The notes below the pieces were generated by a model that was given only the letters and a program-made list of their open reading frames with translations, made no database searches and was not told where the DNA came from. From Clostridium collagenovorans DSM 3089 (GTDB taxonomy: Bacteria; Bacillota; Clostridia; Clostridiales; Clostridiaceae): DNA of 64,000 bases. Position 1 is the first letter of the stretch. Each line of letters starts with the position of its first letter. The stretch is from the NCBI RefSeq assembly GCF_900130005.1, contig NZ_FQXP01000009.1, forward strand, positions 94,391 to 158,390, read 5' to 3'. The translations under genes and the position numbers were made by a program. Shown piece after piece: positions 35,196-44,702 of this stretch.

Positions 35196-36584
35196 TTAAT
35201 TAAATACAGATGAAATAATATTGAAAATTTCCACTTTATTAAAAATAACTTCTACTTCTATTTCATTTTTACACAAATAATTTTTAAATTCCTCTAAATT
35301 ATTTATAAAATCAAAATAGTAAAGTTCATTTATTTCTATTTTCACTTTCTTTAAATCCAAAGTTTTTCTAAGTCTTATAAGCTCATTTTTAATTAAAAAC
35401 ATCAAATACTCTTTACTTATTCTGCTTAAAGTATAAGCTTCCTGCCTCTCCACCTCTTCAACATACTCTAAGATAGACTTCTCTCTTCTTTCCCTTGTTA
35501 TTTGAACCAAGGAAAGCTCTGTAAAATTATAAACCTTTATTTTATTTCTATGATTTCTTAAGTTTTCTCTTAAGACCTCTATTATTTTCTTCTTATGATT
35601 TTCCTTAAACATATCTATAAAATCTATAATTATTATGCCACTTAAATCTCTTAAAGCAATTTGCCTACATATTTCATTGGCAGCTTCTAAATTGACCTTA
35701 AATATGTTATCCTCCATATTTTTGCCCTCAATTAAAGCCCCACTATTAACATCAATTACATTCATAGCCTCAGTTTTGTTAAAAACTAAATACCCTTGAG
35801 ACTTAAGCATTACCTCTCTTTTTCTCAAAGCTAGTATTTCCTTTTCTAATCCATACTGAAGAAACAAATTAATTTCTCCCTCATATAAGCTATTGGATGC
35901 TTCCTCTTTATTCATTTCCTTTAGCAATGAAGCTACGTTCTCATGATCATCTTTGCTATTACAGTACACCTTATCACCAGATTTTAATTCTAGTAGTTCT
36001 TCTCTTAAAGCTCTTTGTTGCTTATATAAAAGTTTAGGTCCCTTAGAGTATGTACCCCTTTGCTTTATATCCTTAAATCTAGAAATAAGAGAGTTAATCT
36101 CAGCTTCAATAAAATCTATGGTTTTTTCAGTTGCTCTTGATCTTATTGTTACTGCCATATCCTTAGGAGCATCTATGCTCTTCTTTATGCTCTCCACAAA
36201 CTCAATATCATCTATTTTCTTAGATATTTTAATTCCTACTCCAAAGTCTCCAACCACTGCAAAATCTCCACCTAAGCTAACCTTAGTGGTAACAGTAGCT
36301 CCCTTTTCACCTATCTCTTCCTTTAAAACCTCAACTAAGATTTCATCACCTGTTTTAATTTTAGAATTATACTTATCAAGGTACAAATAAGCATTTCTAT
36401 CAGTACCTAAATCTATAAAAATACTTTTCATAGAGGGTATTATATTCTTTACTACTCCAAGATATATTTCTCCAACCTTAGGCTTATTATCTTCCTCATA
36501 AAATCTACAATTTATAAACTTTTCATCTAGTTTCACAGCTAGTCTAAGTAAATTATTATTTCTTTCAATGAATATCTCTCTCAT
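35196..36584 (-). CDS. rng: Ribonuclease E/G family protein
   Basis: An endoribonuclease for rRNA and mRNA processing. The 462-residue protein has an N-terminal S1 domain (about 35-115), an RNase H-like part, and the catalytic region with NVIDVNSGALIEG and IIIIDFIDM supplying the metal-binding Asp residues. The usual zinc-link CPxCxG after the DNase I-like domain is absent: the sequence runs VQITRERREKSILEYVEEV. GTG 36596 opens the frame, but AGGTGGAAG fits ATG 36584. It follows the radical-SAM pair, as in many clostridia. Confidence 0.94.
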   Translation of the reverse strand: MREIFIERNNNLLRLAVKLDEKFINCRFYEEDNKPKVGEIYLGVVKNIIPSMKSIFIDLGTDRNAYLYLDKYNSKIKTGDEILVEVLKEEIGEKGATVTTKVSLGGDFAVVGDFGVGIKISKKIDDIEFVESIKKSIDAPKDMAVTIRSRATEKTIDFIEAEINSLISRFKDIKQRGTYSKGPKLLYKQQRALREELLELKSGDKVYCNSKDDHENVASLLKEMNKEEASNSLYEGEINLFLQYGLEKEILALRKREVMLKSQGYLVFNKTEAMNVIDVNSGALIEGKNMEDNIFKVNLEAANEICRQIALRDLSGIIIIDFIDMFKENHKKKIIEVLRENLRNHRNKIKVYNFTELSLVQITRERREKSILEYVEEVERQEAYTLSRISKEYLMFLIKNELIRLRKTLDLKKVKIEINELYYFDFINNLEEFKNYLCKNEIEVEVIFNKVEIFNIISSVFN

Positions 36585-36615
36585 TTTAACTTCCACCTAA
36601 ATCAATTAATATAAA

Positions 36616-36641
36616 AGGAGATGCAAATTAAAGCATCCCCT
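36616..36641 (-). terminator. Terminator after the DUF2344 gene
   Basis: AGGGGATGC and GCATCTCCT (minus strand) pair with one wobble, then TTTTATATT. It separates this gene from rng. Confidence 0.7.
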
Positions 36642-36695
36642 CTCAATAATCATAAAATATTTTCTCTAAGTGCGATTTAATATTTTATATAAATC

Positions 36696-37403
36696 TTATT
36701 TAAAGTATGCACTTAATGTAACTAATTTATCACCCTTAGTTGCATACATTTCTTCTCTTTTTATGTCTACAAATCTGTCTTTTTCACAGCTTTCACAATT
36801 GTTAATTATGTATTCTGCTAATAATTGAGCAGATAAGTTCTCTCTACTACCACAAGCTATTAGTGAGTTTACAACTAAATTATCATCCTTAATCCAGAAT
36901 CTGAATTCTTTTATCATAGGTTTAATATCTACTATCTTCTCACCGCTCTTACTTTTCTTTAAAGTTTCCCAAATAGCCTTAGAGTTTAGTTCTGTTAACT
37001 CCTCCTCAGCTTTTTTAAGGTCACTACATTTAAGCTTAATAGTATATTGAGCACCATCTATTAAAGCCATAGCTTGAAGTTGTTTTTTACCCTCAATCTT
37101 CTCAACCTTAACAGCATCTAAAAATCTAACTCCCATTGGAGCACTTGAGTTTAATCTATCAACTATTTCATTTCCAGGAATCTCTTCAGTTAAAACCATA
37201 TCTAAATATTCACCACATGAATACATTCCAACTGATAAAGGCTGTGCTATAGAAATAGCCATATGTGGATTAAATCCCTTTGAAAATTCTATAGGAAGTT
37301 CTGCTCTTCTAACATTTCTTTGAATTGTTCTCATTAAGTCTAAGTGAGATACAAATTTAATTTCGCCTTCCTTTGTATACTTAATTAAGTAACGCACCTT
37401 CAA
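36696..37403 (-). CDS. DUF2344 (TIGR03936) radical-SAM-linked protein
   Basis: A 235-residue protein of unknown function that accompanies the TIGR03960 radical-SAM protein, sometimes fused to it. The start region VRYLIKYTKEGEIKFVSHLDLMRTIQRNVRRAELPI is the family signature. The frame opens at 37439, but GGGAAG fits TTG 37403. This overlaps the upstream gene by 23 bp and implies coupled translation. Role inferred: RNA modification or maturation in concert with its partner. Confidence 0.9.
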   Translation of the reverse strand: MKVRYLIKYTKEGEIKFVSHLDLMRTIQRNVRRAELPIEFSKGFNPHMAISIAQPLSVGMYSCGEYLDMVLTEEIPGNEIVDRLNSSAPMGVRFLDAVKVEKIEGKKQLQAMALIDGAQYTIKLKCSDLKKAEEELTELNSKAIWETLKKSKSGEKIVDIKPMIKEFRFWIKDDNLVVNSLIACGSRENLSAQLLAEYIINNCESCEKDRFVDIKREEMYATKGDKLVTLSAYFK

Positions 37404-39237
37404 AACACTTCCCTTCCTTAAAACTTCTGTTAATACCACAGTTTGAACACTTTTCTCTACAGTCTACAGTAACTTCTACTGCCTTAGCTTTTTCATTTTC
37501 TCTCATTAAGAATTCCTTAGTTACTCCAACATCTATGAAATCCCAAGGAAGAACTTCATCATAGCTTCTTTCTCTGTAAGCATAGAACTCGCCATCAACT
37601 CCACAAGCTTCTAATGCATTTAGCCATGTATCAAAGTTAAAATATTCTTGCCATCCGTCAAATCTAGCACCATTCTCAAAAGCATTTATGATAACTTCAC
37701 AAAGTCTTCTGTCACCTCTAGCAATTACAGCTTCCATGAAGCTTACTGGAGTTTCATGCCAGTTATATTGAATGGCTCTACTCTTAATATTATCTCTTAA
37801 CATACCTATTTTCTCTTTAACACTTTCCATTCTATCCTGTGCAGCCCACTGGAATGGTGTAAATGGTTTAGGTACAAAAATAGACGTACTTAAAGTAACC
37901 TTCAAGCCCTTTTGTCTTTCATTCTTAGGTATGCTAAAGTACTCATCACATACAAGCTGTCCTAAGTTAGCAATTCCTATAACATCCTCTGCAGTCTCAT
38001 ATGGAAGACCTACCATAAAGTATAATTTTACAGTTGACCAACCAGCTCTAAAAGCACTTCCTACAGCTGATTTTAAATCCTCTTCATTAACACCCTTATT
38101 AATTATGTCTCTCATTCTTTGAGAACCAGCCTCTGGTGCTAAAGTTAAACCAGTTTTTCTTACCTTTTGGATTTCATTTAATAAATCCACAGATAAAGAA
38201 TCTATTCTTATAGATGGAAGGGATACCCCTACCTTTTGATTTCCAAACTTATCAACTAAACCTCTAACTAAAGTATCAATATTAGAGTAGTCACAAATAC
38301 TTAAAGATATTAAAGAAACCTCTCCGTATCCTGTTGCCTTAATTAACTGTTCAGTTTGCTCCATTAATTTTTCAGTAGACTTCTCTCTAACAGGTCTATA
38401 AATCATACCAGCTTGGCAGAATCTACATCCTCTTGTACATCCTCTGAAAGTCTCAACTGTAACTCTATCATGAACTATATCAGTATATGGAACTATTAAC
38501 TTCTCAGGGAATTCAGCCTCTGTAAAGTTAGTTATAATTCTCTTCTTAACCTTAGCTGGTACATCTTCATACATAGGTTTAAATTCTTTTATAGTACCAT
38601 CTTCATTGTAAGAAACCTCATATAAGCTAGGAACATATATGCCCTCTACCTTACATACTTCTCTTAAAAATTCTTTTTTAGTTTTACCATTCTTCTTAAA
38701 CTCTTTATATAAGTCTAAAACATCATTTAACTGCTCTTCCCCTTCACCCATTGCAAAAAAGTCCGCTATGTTATATATAGGCTCTGGGTTGTAAGCACAT
38801 GGTCCACCAAAGAAAACAAGTGGATCTTCTTCACTTCTATCAGTGCTTCTTAAAGGTATATCAGCCATATCAAGCATATTTAATATATTAGTGTAACTCA
38901 TTTCATATTGAAGAGTGAAAGCTAAAATATCAAACTCTCCTAAAGGATCCTTGCTCTCTAAAGCATATAATGGTATGTTATGTTCTCTAAGTTGCTCCTC
39001 CATATCAGGCCATGGAGCAAAAACTCTTTCACAATATGTATCTTCTCTATTGTTTAAAACGTAATATAATATTTTGCTTCCAAGGTGAGACATCCCTACC
39101 TCATAAACATCTGGGAAACAAAAGCCTAATCTTATATCAACTTTATCTTTATCCTTAACAAATGAATTTAATTCTCCACCTATATATCTAGCAGGTTTTT
39201 CTACTTTATATAGAATGTCATCAGAAATTTTCTTCAT
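37381..39237 (-). CDS. TIGR03960 family B12-binding radical SAM protein
   Basis: A 618-residue cytoplasmic enzyme with an N-terminal B12-binding-like domain (about 20-190), then a radical-SAM core whose cluster motif is CTRGCRFCQAG, and a C-terminal block ending with a Cys-rich tail (CREKCSNCGIN). The reaction is not known. It is paired with the DUF2344 gene and sits upstream of rng and rplU, as in related genomes, which suggests a link to rRNA or ribosome maturation. Confidence 0.93.
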   Translation of the reverse strand: MKKISDDILYKVEKPARYIGGELNSFVKDKDKVDIRLGFCFPDVYEVGMSHLGSKILYYVLNNREDTYCERVFAPWPDMEEQLREHNIPLYALESKDPLGEFDILAFTLQYEMSYTNILNMLDMADIPLRSTDRSEEDPLVFFGGPCAYNPEPIYNIADFFAMGEGEEQLNDVLDLYKEFKKNGKTKKEFLREVCKVEGIYVPSLYEVSYNEDGTIKEFKPMYEDVPAKVKKRIITNFTEAEFPEKLIVPYTDIVHDRVTVETFRGCTRGCRFCQAGMIYRPVREKSTEKLMEQTEQLIKATGYGEVSLISLSICDYSNIDTLVRGLVDKFGNQKVGVSLPSIRIDSLSVDLLNEIQKVRKTGLTLAPEAGSQRMRDIINKGVNEEDLKSAVGSAFRAGWSTVKLYFMVGLPYETAEDVIGIANLGQLVCDEYFSIPKNERQKGLKVTLSTSIFVPKPFTPFQWAAQDRMESVKEKIGMLRDNIKSRAIQYNWHETPVSFMEAVIARGDRRLCEVIINAFENGARFDGWQEYFNFDTWLNALEACGVDGEFYAYRERSYDEVLPWDFIDVGVTKEFLMRENEKAKAVEVTVDCREKCSNCGINRSFKEGKCFEGALLN

Positions 39238-39316
39238 TTATATTCCTCCTAAACTTTTAGTATCAATATATTGTATCATATAAGGAGTAAATTACAAATA
39301 GTAATAATTGCTTTTA

Positions 39317-39349
39317 AAAAAGATGAACATTTAAAAATGCTCACCTTTT
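39317..39349 (-). terminator. Terminator after spoIVFB
   Basis: AAAGGTGAGCATTT and AAATGTTCATCTTT (minus strand) pair with a few mismatches, then TTTTAAAAG. It lies just past the spoIVFB stop. Confidence 0.75.
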
Positions 39350-39366
39350 CTTATAATATATTAAGT

Positions 39367-40224
39367 TTAAATTCCTCCAAAATCATCATGTTTGTCCATA
39401 AACTCCTCTAAGCTTATATTACCGTAACTTGAAATGCCCTTTATAATTTCATTTTCATAAACCACATCCACAACACTCATATCTTCATCCACAATCAAAA
39501 ACATGGAATACTTATTTTTATCAACTAAGGATAAGGCAGATAATAAGTCCTTTTTATAAAAGATACATATACTTCTATTTTCCATGTATCCCTTTTTCAA
39601 AAATTTAGCCCTTTTTTTAATGATATCACCCATGATTACATATGCCACCCTTTCTTTTTCTTTAATAGCTGTGACTAATACAAGTAAAGATATTAAGCAT
39701 AAAAGTATATTTCCTTCTCCCCTAAAAAACAATATAAAATATACCATTGCCATAAGACTTCCAACCACAAAGCTAGTATTAACAGCATACTTGTTAGCTT
39801 GTCTATAAGGCATTTTTATAGCTAAAATATCTCTAAGTATTCTTCCCCCATCTAAGGGTAAAGACGGTAGCAAATTTAATATACCCAAAGCCAAATTACT
39901 ATATATCAATAGTCTTATTGAATTTGTATTTAAAAATATATTTATACAATAAAATACCAATGCCAAAATAAAATTGCTTAAGGGTCCAGCTATTGTTATT
40001 ATTAAGTCCTGTTTAGGGGTTGCATCCTCTAGAGCCTCCAAATTCAGTCTAGCTCCAAAGGGCATAATTTGTATATTAAACTCCTTAAATCCAAAGGAAT
40101 ATGCAGCTAAATAATGTGACATCTCATGTATCATTACTAAACCTAATGCTACTAAAAATTGTCCATTAAAGCATAATAAAAAATAAATTAAATATATAAA
40201 AAAAACTTTAGTAAATTTAATCAC
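39367..40224 (-). CDS. spoIVFB: SpoIVFB-like intramembrane metalloprotease
   Basis: SpoIVFB cleaves pro-sigma-K in the mother cell during sporulation. The 285-residue protein has several membrane helices, the zinc site HEMSH (His33, Glu34, His37), the second motif NLLPSLPLDGGRILRD, and a C-terminal CBS-like domain that senses ATP in relatives. The frame opens at 40257, but CAGGGGGAT precedes GTG 40224. It lies 70 bp after the SpoIVFA-like gene, its usual regulatory partner. Confidence 0.93.
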   Translation of the reverse strand: MIKFTKVFFIYLIYFLLCFNGQFLVALGLVMIHEMSHYLAAYSFGFKEFNIQIMPFGARLNLEALEDATPKQDLIITIAGPLSNFILALVFYCINIFLNTNSIRLLIYSNLALGILNLLPSLPLDGGRILRDILAIKMPYRQANKYAVNTSFVVGSLMAMVYFILFFRGEGNILLCLISLLVLVTAIKEKERVAYVIMGDIIKKRAKFLKKGYMENRSICIFYKKDLLSALSLVDKNKYSMFLIVDEDMSVVDVVYENEIIKGISSYGNISLEEFMDKHDDFGGI

Positions 40225-40294
40225 TTTATCCCCCTGAATATTTAGTGTTTTAGCCAATTAATAATTTAAAACTGACCCTTCTTCATATATATTT

Positions 40295-41128
40295 TTAATT
40301 AATGTACTTTTGGAAATCCTTATCTTTTCCCATATACAATAATTTAAAATCACAGCTCTTATCTTCACTATCCTTTTCTTTGACAGCACCAATGTTTTCA
40401 TCTCTGTTTATATAATCACCTTCACAAACAAAAACCTCATCAAGTCCTGCATATTCAGTTTGAATACCTTGCCCATGATCTATTAAAACAACTTGCTTAT
40501 CACCTCTAAAATCACATTTAACTACTTTCCCAGAACTAGCAGCTTGAACAAACCTATTACTTGCTACTCCCTTATTAGATGTAGATATCACTTTACCTTC
40601 ATTACTATCAGCTTTTAAACCTAAGCTATTATTTTGAATAGTTGGAAAGCTAAAATCCTCTTTGAGCCTTTCTTCAAGTGTTTTACCTCCAAGGACCTTG
40701 CTCTTAACTCCATCTATGTAAGATAAAACTTTACCCTCAAATTCCTTATATCCACCATTCTTAATACTACTTGCTATGGCAGTTAAATCATAATTTTTTG
40801 ATAAAATGGTACAACTTTTAGAATATACTTTTTGAGTAGTAGATGTATCTATAGCCTTACATCCTAGCAAAAGTACACTCATAATCAAAACCCCAGATAA
40901 TTGCATAATAATTGTATTAGCCCAGCTCTTCTTACTACTCCTAGAACTATTTCTGTAACCATTTCTTTTTAAGATATAATCATATTCCTTATCTCTATGA
41001 TTGCATTCCCTTTCTCTATAATTGGATGTAATCTTCTCTTTATCGTTACTCTTATTAGCAGCTTTGACTTTACGCTTTTTAGAGATATTATTGTAATAGT
41101 TTTCATATTGCATACGATAATTACTCAT
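40295..41128 (-). CDS. spoIVFA: SpoIVFA-like membrane protein with degenerate LytM domain
   Basis: SpoIVFA anchors and inhibits SpoIVFB. The 277-residue protein has a long basic cytoplasmic N-terminus (1-70), one membrane helix (about 72-92), and a C-terminal M23/LytM fold with VLIDHGQGIQTEYAGLDEVFV. The zinc and catalytic positions of active M23 enzymes (YxHL, HLHFE) read EYAGL and CDFKLL here, so it should be inactive as a peptidase, as in SpoIVFA. The gene order spoIVFA-spoIVFB matches Bacillus. Confidence 0.88.
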   Translation of the reverse strand: MSNYRMQYENYYNNISKKRKVKAANKSNDKEKITSNYRERECNHRDKEYDYILKRNGYRNSSRSSKKSWANTIIMQLSGVLIMSVLLLGCKAIDTSTTQKVYSKSCTILSKNYDLTAIASSIKNGGYKEFEGKVLSYIDGVKSKVLGGKTLEERLKEDFSFPTIQNNSLGLKADSNEGKVISTSNKGVASNRFVQAASSGKVVKCDFRGDKQVVLIDHGQGIQTEYAGLDEVFVCEGDYINRDENIGAVKEKDSEDKSCDFKLLYMGKDKDFQKYIN

Positions 41129-41249
41129 AAGTACCCTCCTTAATCATTTATCTTTAAATTATATTTAAAAACTTATGATTATATGAATATTTTCTTATAG
41201 TTTAAGAATTTCTTTACTAAAAACAAAAAACAGGACCATATATCACAAT

Positions 41250-41293
41250 AAAAAAGAGTAAGAAGTATTATAAAAATACTGCTTACTCTTTTT
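41250..41293 (-). terminator. Terminator of the min-rodA genes
   Basis: AAAAAAGAGTAAG and CTTACTCTTTTTT form a 13-bp stem with an inner AGTATT/AATACT pair, 30 bp past the rodA stop. It has A and T runs on both sides. Confidence 0.88.
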
Positions 41294-41323
41294 TATATGA
41301 TATTAACTAAGGTACTATATGCC

Positions 41324-42427
41324 TTAAAAGTTTATTTTCTTTCTTCTCATACCAATATTCAAAACTAAACCAAAGGTCATGAAGTTAGTTATAAGTGAAC
41401 TTCCTCCTGCACTCATAAGTGGTAAAGTTATTCCTGTAACTGGCATAATTCCTATAGTCATACCTATATTTTGGAATATAGAGAATAATAATACCGATGT
41501 CATCCCTATAGTTATTACAGATCCAAAGATATCCTTAGAAGTCTGTGCAATCTTAATAAATCTATAAATTACTACTCCATATAGTACAAGTAAAAATATA
41601 GCTCCTAAAAGGCCAAACTGTTCACCAACAACAGCAAAAATAAAGTCCGTTCTAGCTTCTGGAACAAAGTTTGCTTGCTTTGCATTAAATAGTCCTAATC
41701 CTGCTAAACCTCCCGAACCTATACTTATCTGAGATTGTACCAATTGGAAAGTGGAGGATTGGCTAAACTGCGTCGGATTTAAAAATGATAATAATCTAAC
41801 CTTCCAATAAGGTTTTATTATAGGCGTATTCCAAAGAACTAATACGGATACCACTAAGGTTCCAAGTCCTCCTAATATTACCCTCATATCAAGTCCTGCA
41901 GCAAAAAATATACCTAATACTATAAAGAATGATACCATTGTCATCCCCATATCTGGTTGAATAACTATTAAAAGCATAGGTAATGCAGCATAAAAGCAAA
42001 GAGTAAAGAAGTTTTTAGGTTCATTTATCTTTCCATCCATTTCTTGAAGCTTTTTACCTAGCATAAATATCATAGCTATTTTTGCAAATTCCGAAGGCTG
42101 AAATTGGATTGGCCCTATTTTAACCCAGGATTGAGCACCATTTACTGTATGTCCTAAAGGAGTAAAATCGTTAAGTATTAAGAAAAATATACACAACCAA
42201 TAGAATATATCTGTGTAATTTAGTAATAAAGAATAATCAAATAATAAGGTAACATAGACTATTACTAGTCCTATAATCAAAAATATAAGTTGCTTTTTCA
42301 TTTGATCTATTCCACTTATACTACCTATGTTCAAAGAACCAAAAATAACTATAGTTACTAAGGTTAGTAAGGTTATTATATCAAGTTCTCTTAATACCTT
42401 TCTATTAATCTTGAGTTTTTGTAACAT
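41324..42427 (-). CDS. rodA: RodA-type peptidoglycan polymerase (SEDS)
   Basis: A SEDS glycosyltransferase that polymerises lipid II with a class B PBP for cell elongation. The 367-residue protein has about ten membrane helices and family blocks GAQSWVKIGPIQFQPSEFAKIAM and GLFGAIFLLVLYG-like. The C-terminal GITLPLMSAGGSSLITNFM is the SEDS signature. RodA is preferred over FtsW/SpoVE because of the neighbouring mre and pbp2 genes. Confidence 0.95.
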   Translation of the reverse strand: MLQKLKINRKVLRELDIITLLTLVTIVIFGSLNIGSISGIDQMKKQLIFLIIGLVIVYVTLLFDYSLLLNYTDIFYWLCIFFLILNDFTPLGHTVNGAQSWVKIGPIQFQPSEFAKIAMIFMLGKKLQEMDGKINEPKNFFTLCFYAALPMLLIVIQPDMGMTMVSFFIVLGIFFAAGLDMRVILGGLGTLVVSVLVLWNTPIIKPYWKVRLLSFLNPTQFSQSSTFQLVQSQISIGSGGLAGLGLFNAKQANFVPEARTDFIFAVVGEQFGLLGAIFLLVLYGVVIYRFIKIAQTSKDIFGSVITIGMTSVLLFSIFQNIGMTIGIMPVTGITLPLMSAGGSSLITNFMTFGLVLNIGMRRKKINF

Positions 42428-42509
42428 TTATATGATCCTCCAATAAATACTCCTAAAAATTATAACACAAATTTATGATTTATATGTAACAATACATTGA
42501 AAATTTATA

Positions 42510-42541
42510 GAACTATATGCTTAGTGTTGCATATAGTTCTA
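42510..42541 (-). terminator. Hairpin between minE and rodA
   Basis: AGAACTATATGC and GCATATAGTTCT form a perfect 12-bp stem after the minE stop. The T tail is weak, so partial termination or mRNA protection is likely. Confidence 0.6.
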
Positions 42542-42563
42542 TAATATATCCATAGAAAAATTT

Positions 42564-42824
42564 CTATCCCTTTATTCTTTTTATAGGAATACTTGCTATT
42601 AATGCAGGAAAACTATCTTCAATCTCTTCTGTATCAGTTAATTTAACATCAACCTCTTCATCTTCAATCTCCGCGTACTTAGCTATTACTTCAAGCAAAT
42701 CTCTTTTTATATTTTCTAAAAAATCAGGAGATACAGTTGCTCTATCATGAATTAATATCAACTTTAATCTACTCGAAGCTGTTTCTTTAGGTGTTTGTTT
42801 AGAAAAAAACTTAAATAAATCCAT
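42564..42824 (-). CDS. minE: Cell division topological factor MinE
   Basis: MinE drives MinD off the membrane and sets up pole-to-pole oscillation. The 86-residue protein begins with a membrane-targeting segment (MDLFKFF), then the MinD-binding stretch RLKLILIHDRATVSPDF, and a C-terminal dimer domain. It follows minD by 14 bp. Confidence 0.96.
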   Translation of the reverse strand: MDLFKFFSKQTPKETASSRLKLILIHDRATVSPDFLENIKRDLLEVIAKYAEIEDEEVDVKLTDTEEIEDSFPALIASIPIKRIKG

Positions 42825-42838
42825 ATCTACACCCCCAG

Positions 42839-43630
42839 TTATCTTTTAAACAATCTTTTGATTGTAGCTAAAAATCCCTTTTCTTCACTGAAATCTTCAA
42901 AAGGAACCTCTTCATGCATTATTCTTCTTGCAATATTTTTAAATGCCACGCCTGCCATAGCATGATCATCAAGAACCACTGGTTCACCCTTATTAGTGCT
43001 TACAGTTACATTCTTATCTTCTGGAACAACACCTATTAATTTGATAGCAAGACAATCTATAATATCATCTACGCCTAGCATCTCACCACGTTTAGTCATT
43101 TCATAATTTAATCTATTAACTATAACCCCATGATCTTCTAAACCTTTGTCATTTAACTTCCCTATTACTCTATCAGCATCTCTTACAGATGTAATCTCTG
43201 GATTTACAACTACAATAGCTCTATCTGCACCTATAACAGCATTTTCAAAGCCTTGTTCTATACCAGCTGGACAATCTATTAATATATAGTCAAATTCATT
43301 TTTAAGCTCGTCTATTATTTTAATCATATTTTCAGCAGAAATATCATCCTTATCCCTACATTGAGCTGTTGGTAGGAGATATAGGGTTTCAAATCTCTTA
43401 TCTTTAATAAGAGCCTTTTTCAAAGTACACTTTCCTTCAATTACATCTAAAATAGTATAAATTATTCTTCTTTCTAATCCCATAAGTACATCTAAATTTC
43501 TAAGACCAGTGTCTCCATCAACTACAACTACCCTTTTCCCTAAACTAGCTAAAGCAGTTCCAATATTAGCTGTTGTAGTAGTTTTTCCTACTCCACCCTT
43601 TCCCGATGTTATTACAATTACCTCACTCAT
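42839..43630 (-). CDS. minD: Septum-site ATPase MinD
   Basis: MinD is a membrane-binding ATPase that recruits MinC. The 263-residue sequence has the deviant Walker A GKGGVGKT (10-17), the switch II region DCPAGIEQGF, and a C-terminal amphipathic membrane helix (GFLATIKRLFKR). It sits between minC and minE. Confidence 0.98.
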   Translation of the reverse strand: MSEVIVITSGKGGVGKTTTTANIGTALASLGKRVVVVDGDTGLRNLDVLMGLERRIIYTILDVIEGKCTLKKALIKDKRFETLYLLPTAQCRDKDDISAENMIKIIDELKNEFDYILIDCPAGIEQGFENAVIGADRAIVVVNPEITSVRDADRVIGKLNDKGLEDHGVIVNRLNYEMTKRGEMLGVDDIIDCLAIKLIGVVPEDKNVTVSTNKGEPVVLDDHAMAGVAFKNIARRIMHEEVPFEDFSEEKGFLATIKRLFKR

Positions 43631-43644
43631 TTCAATACCTCCAC

Positions 43645-44277
43645 TTAAATATATTTATTAGGTGTATACGGTTCTACACTTATATAGTTATTTTTTAATT
43701 TAGCAACTTCAGGATAAGCAGGTTCATAATCATCCTCTGCCCCCCTATTTATTACACCAGCTATGTCTATAATTTGTGGTTGTAACTTTAAAGCTGCAAT
43801 TATAGCTTTACTATTGCCATCACTGCCAGCATGTACAATTCCTCTAAGTTTTCCAAATACAATTATATTTCCAGCGGCATATATTTCTGCACCGGGATTA
43901 ACATCACCTATAATAACTAAATTTCCAGGGTATTTAACCATTTGTCCACTTCTAATTGTTTTATGTACAAACTTTGTTCTTCCTTCAAATACACCAGTAA
44001 ATACTTTATTCTTTTCTTCTTCTGAATCTTGAAAAATACAATCCTTAATCATAAAGGTATCAAATAATACATCCTTTAACTTTCTTATATCCCTTGCCTT
44101 CATATACTTTAACTCTGTAGTTATAGTCAAAATTGCTCCCTTGTAAAATCTCTTCCCCTTAGATAGTTTCTCAATTAAGGCATTTAACATATCTTCAAAA
44201 TCACTGAAGGCATTTATGTTTATTACCGCATTTAAGCCTTCTCTATTGCCTTTAATGATAATTCTATTTTTTTGCAT
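43645..44277 (-). CDS. minC: Septum-site inhibitor MinC
   Basis: MinC blocks FtsZ assembly away from midcell. The 210-residue protein has the N-terminal FtsZ-binding domain (1-100) and the C-terminal beta-helix that binds MinD (GNLVIIGDVNPGAEIYAAGNI, KLRGIVHAGSDG). Residue 1 was set at ATG 44277, which follows GGAGGGG; the upstream ATG at 44289 overlaps that site. Confidence 0.95.
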   Translation of the reverse strand: MQKNRIIIKGNREGLNAVININAFSDFEDMLNALIEKLSKGKRFYKGAILTITTELKYMKARDIRKLKDVLFDTFMIKDCIFQDSEEEKNKVFTGVFEGRTKFVHKTIRSGQMVKYPGNLVIIGDVNPGAEIYAAGNIIVFGKLRGIVHAGSDGNSKAIIAALKLQPQIIDIAGVINRGAEDDYEPAYPEVAKLKNNYISVEPYTPNKYI

Positions 44278-44576
44278 ATACCCCTCCAAAACGATTATCC
44301 ACCCTATTTTTACAGTTTGCTTTCATATTTTTTAATATTATAATAAATTTAATTATACACTATATAGAAATCATAATACTATATATTTTCTAAGTACTTA
44401 GTGCATAAATTTCAATATCCCAGAGAGGATATTTTCTTGGATTCTAAACAATTTGCAATACAAATTAAACCATTTTCTCTTATTTTCTATTAAATTAATA
44501 TGATCATTCAACGCAAAGAATAACATTATATGTAATAATATAATATTTTTTTATTAGTTTTACAATATTTTTATAA
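44278..44576. other. Non-coding gap upstream of minC
   Basis: An AT-rich stretch that probably holds a minC promoter. An AATATC...GATATT hairpin lies near 44417-44437. No gene is visible. Confidence 0.45.
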
Positions 44577-44610
44577 AATAAGAGGTAGTACATAGGTACT
44601 ACCTCTTATT
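44577..44610. terminator. Terminator of the mre-pbp2 genes
   Basis: AATAAGAGGTAGTAC and GTACTACCTCTTATT form a perfect 15-bp stem with a 4-nt loop. It lies about 90 bp past the pbp2 stop; the min genes therefore likely have their own promoter. Confidence 0.85.
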
Positions 44611-44702
44611 ATATAACTAAAACTTCCAAATTAAAACCATAAATTCTATTAACTTCTATATAATATTCTTAAAATTTCTTTAAAATTATTTAAAATTCGT
44701 TA

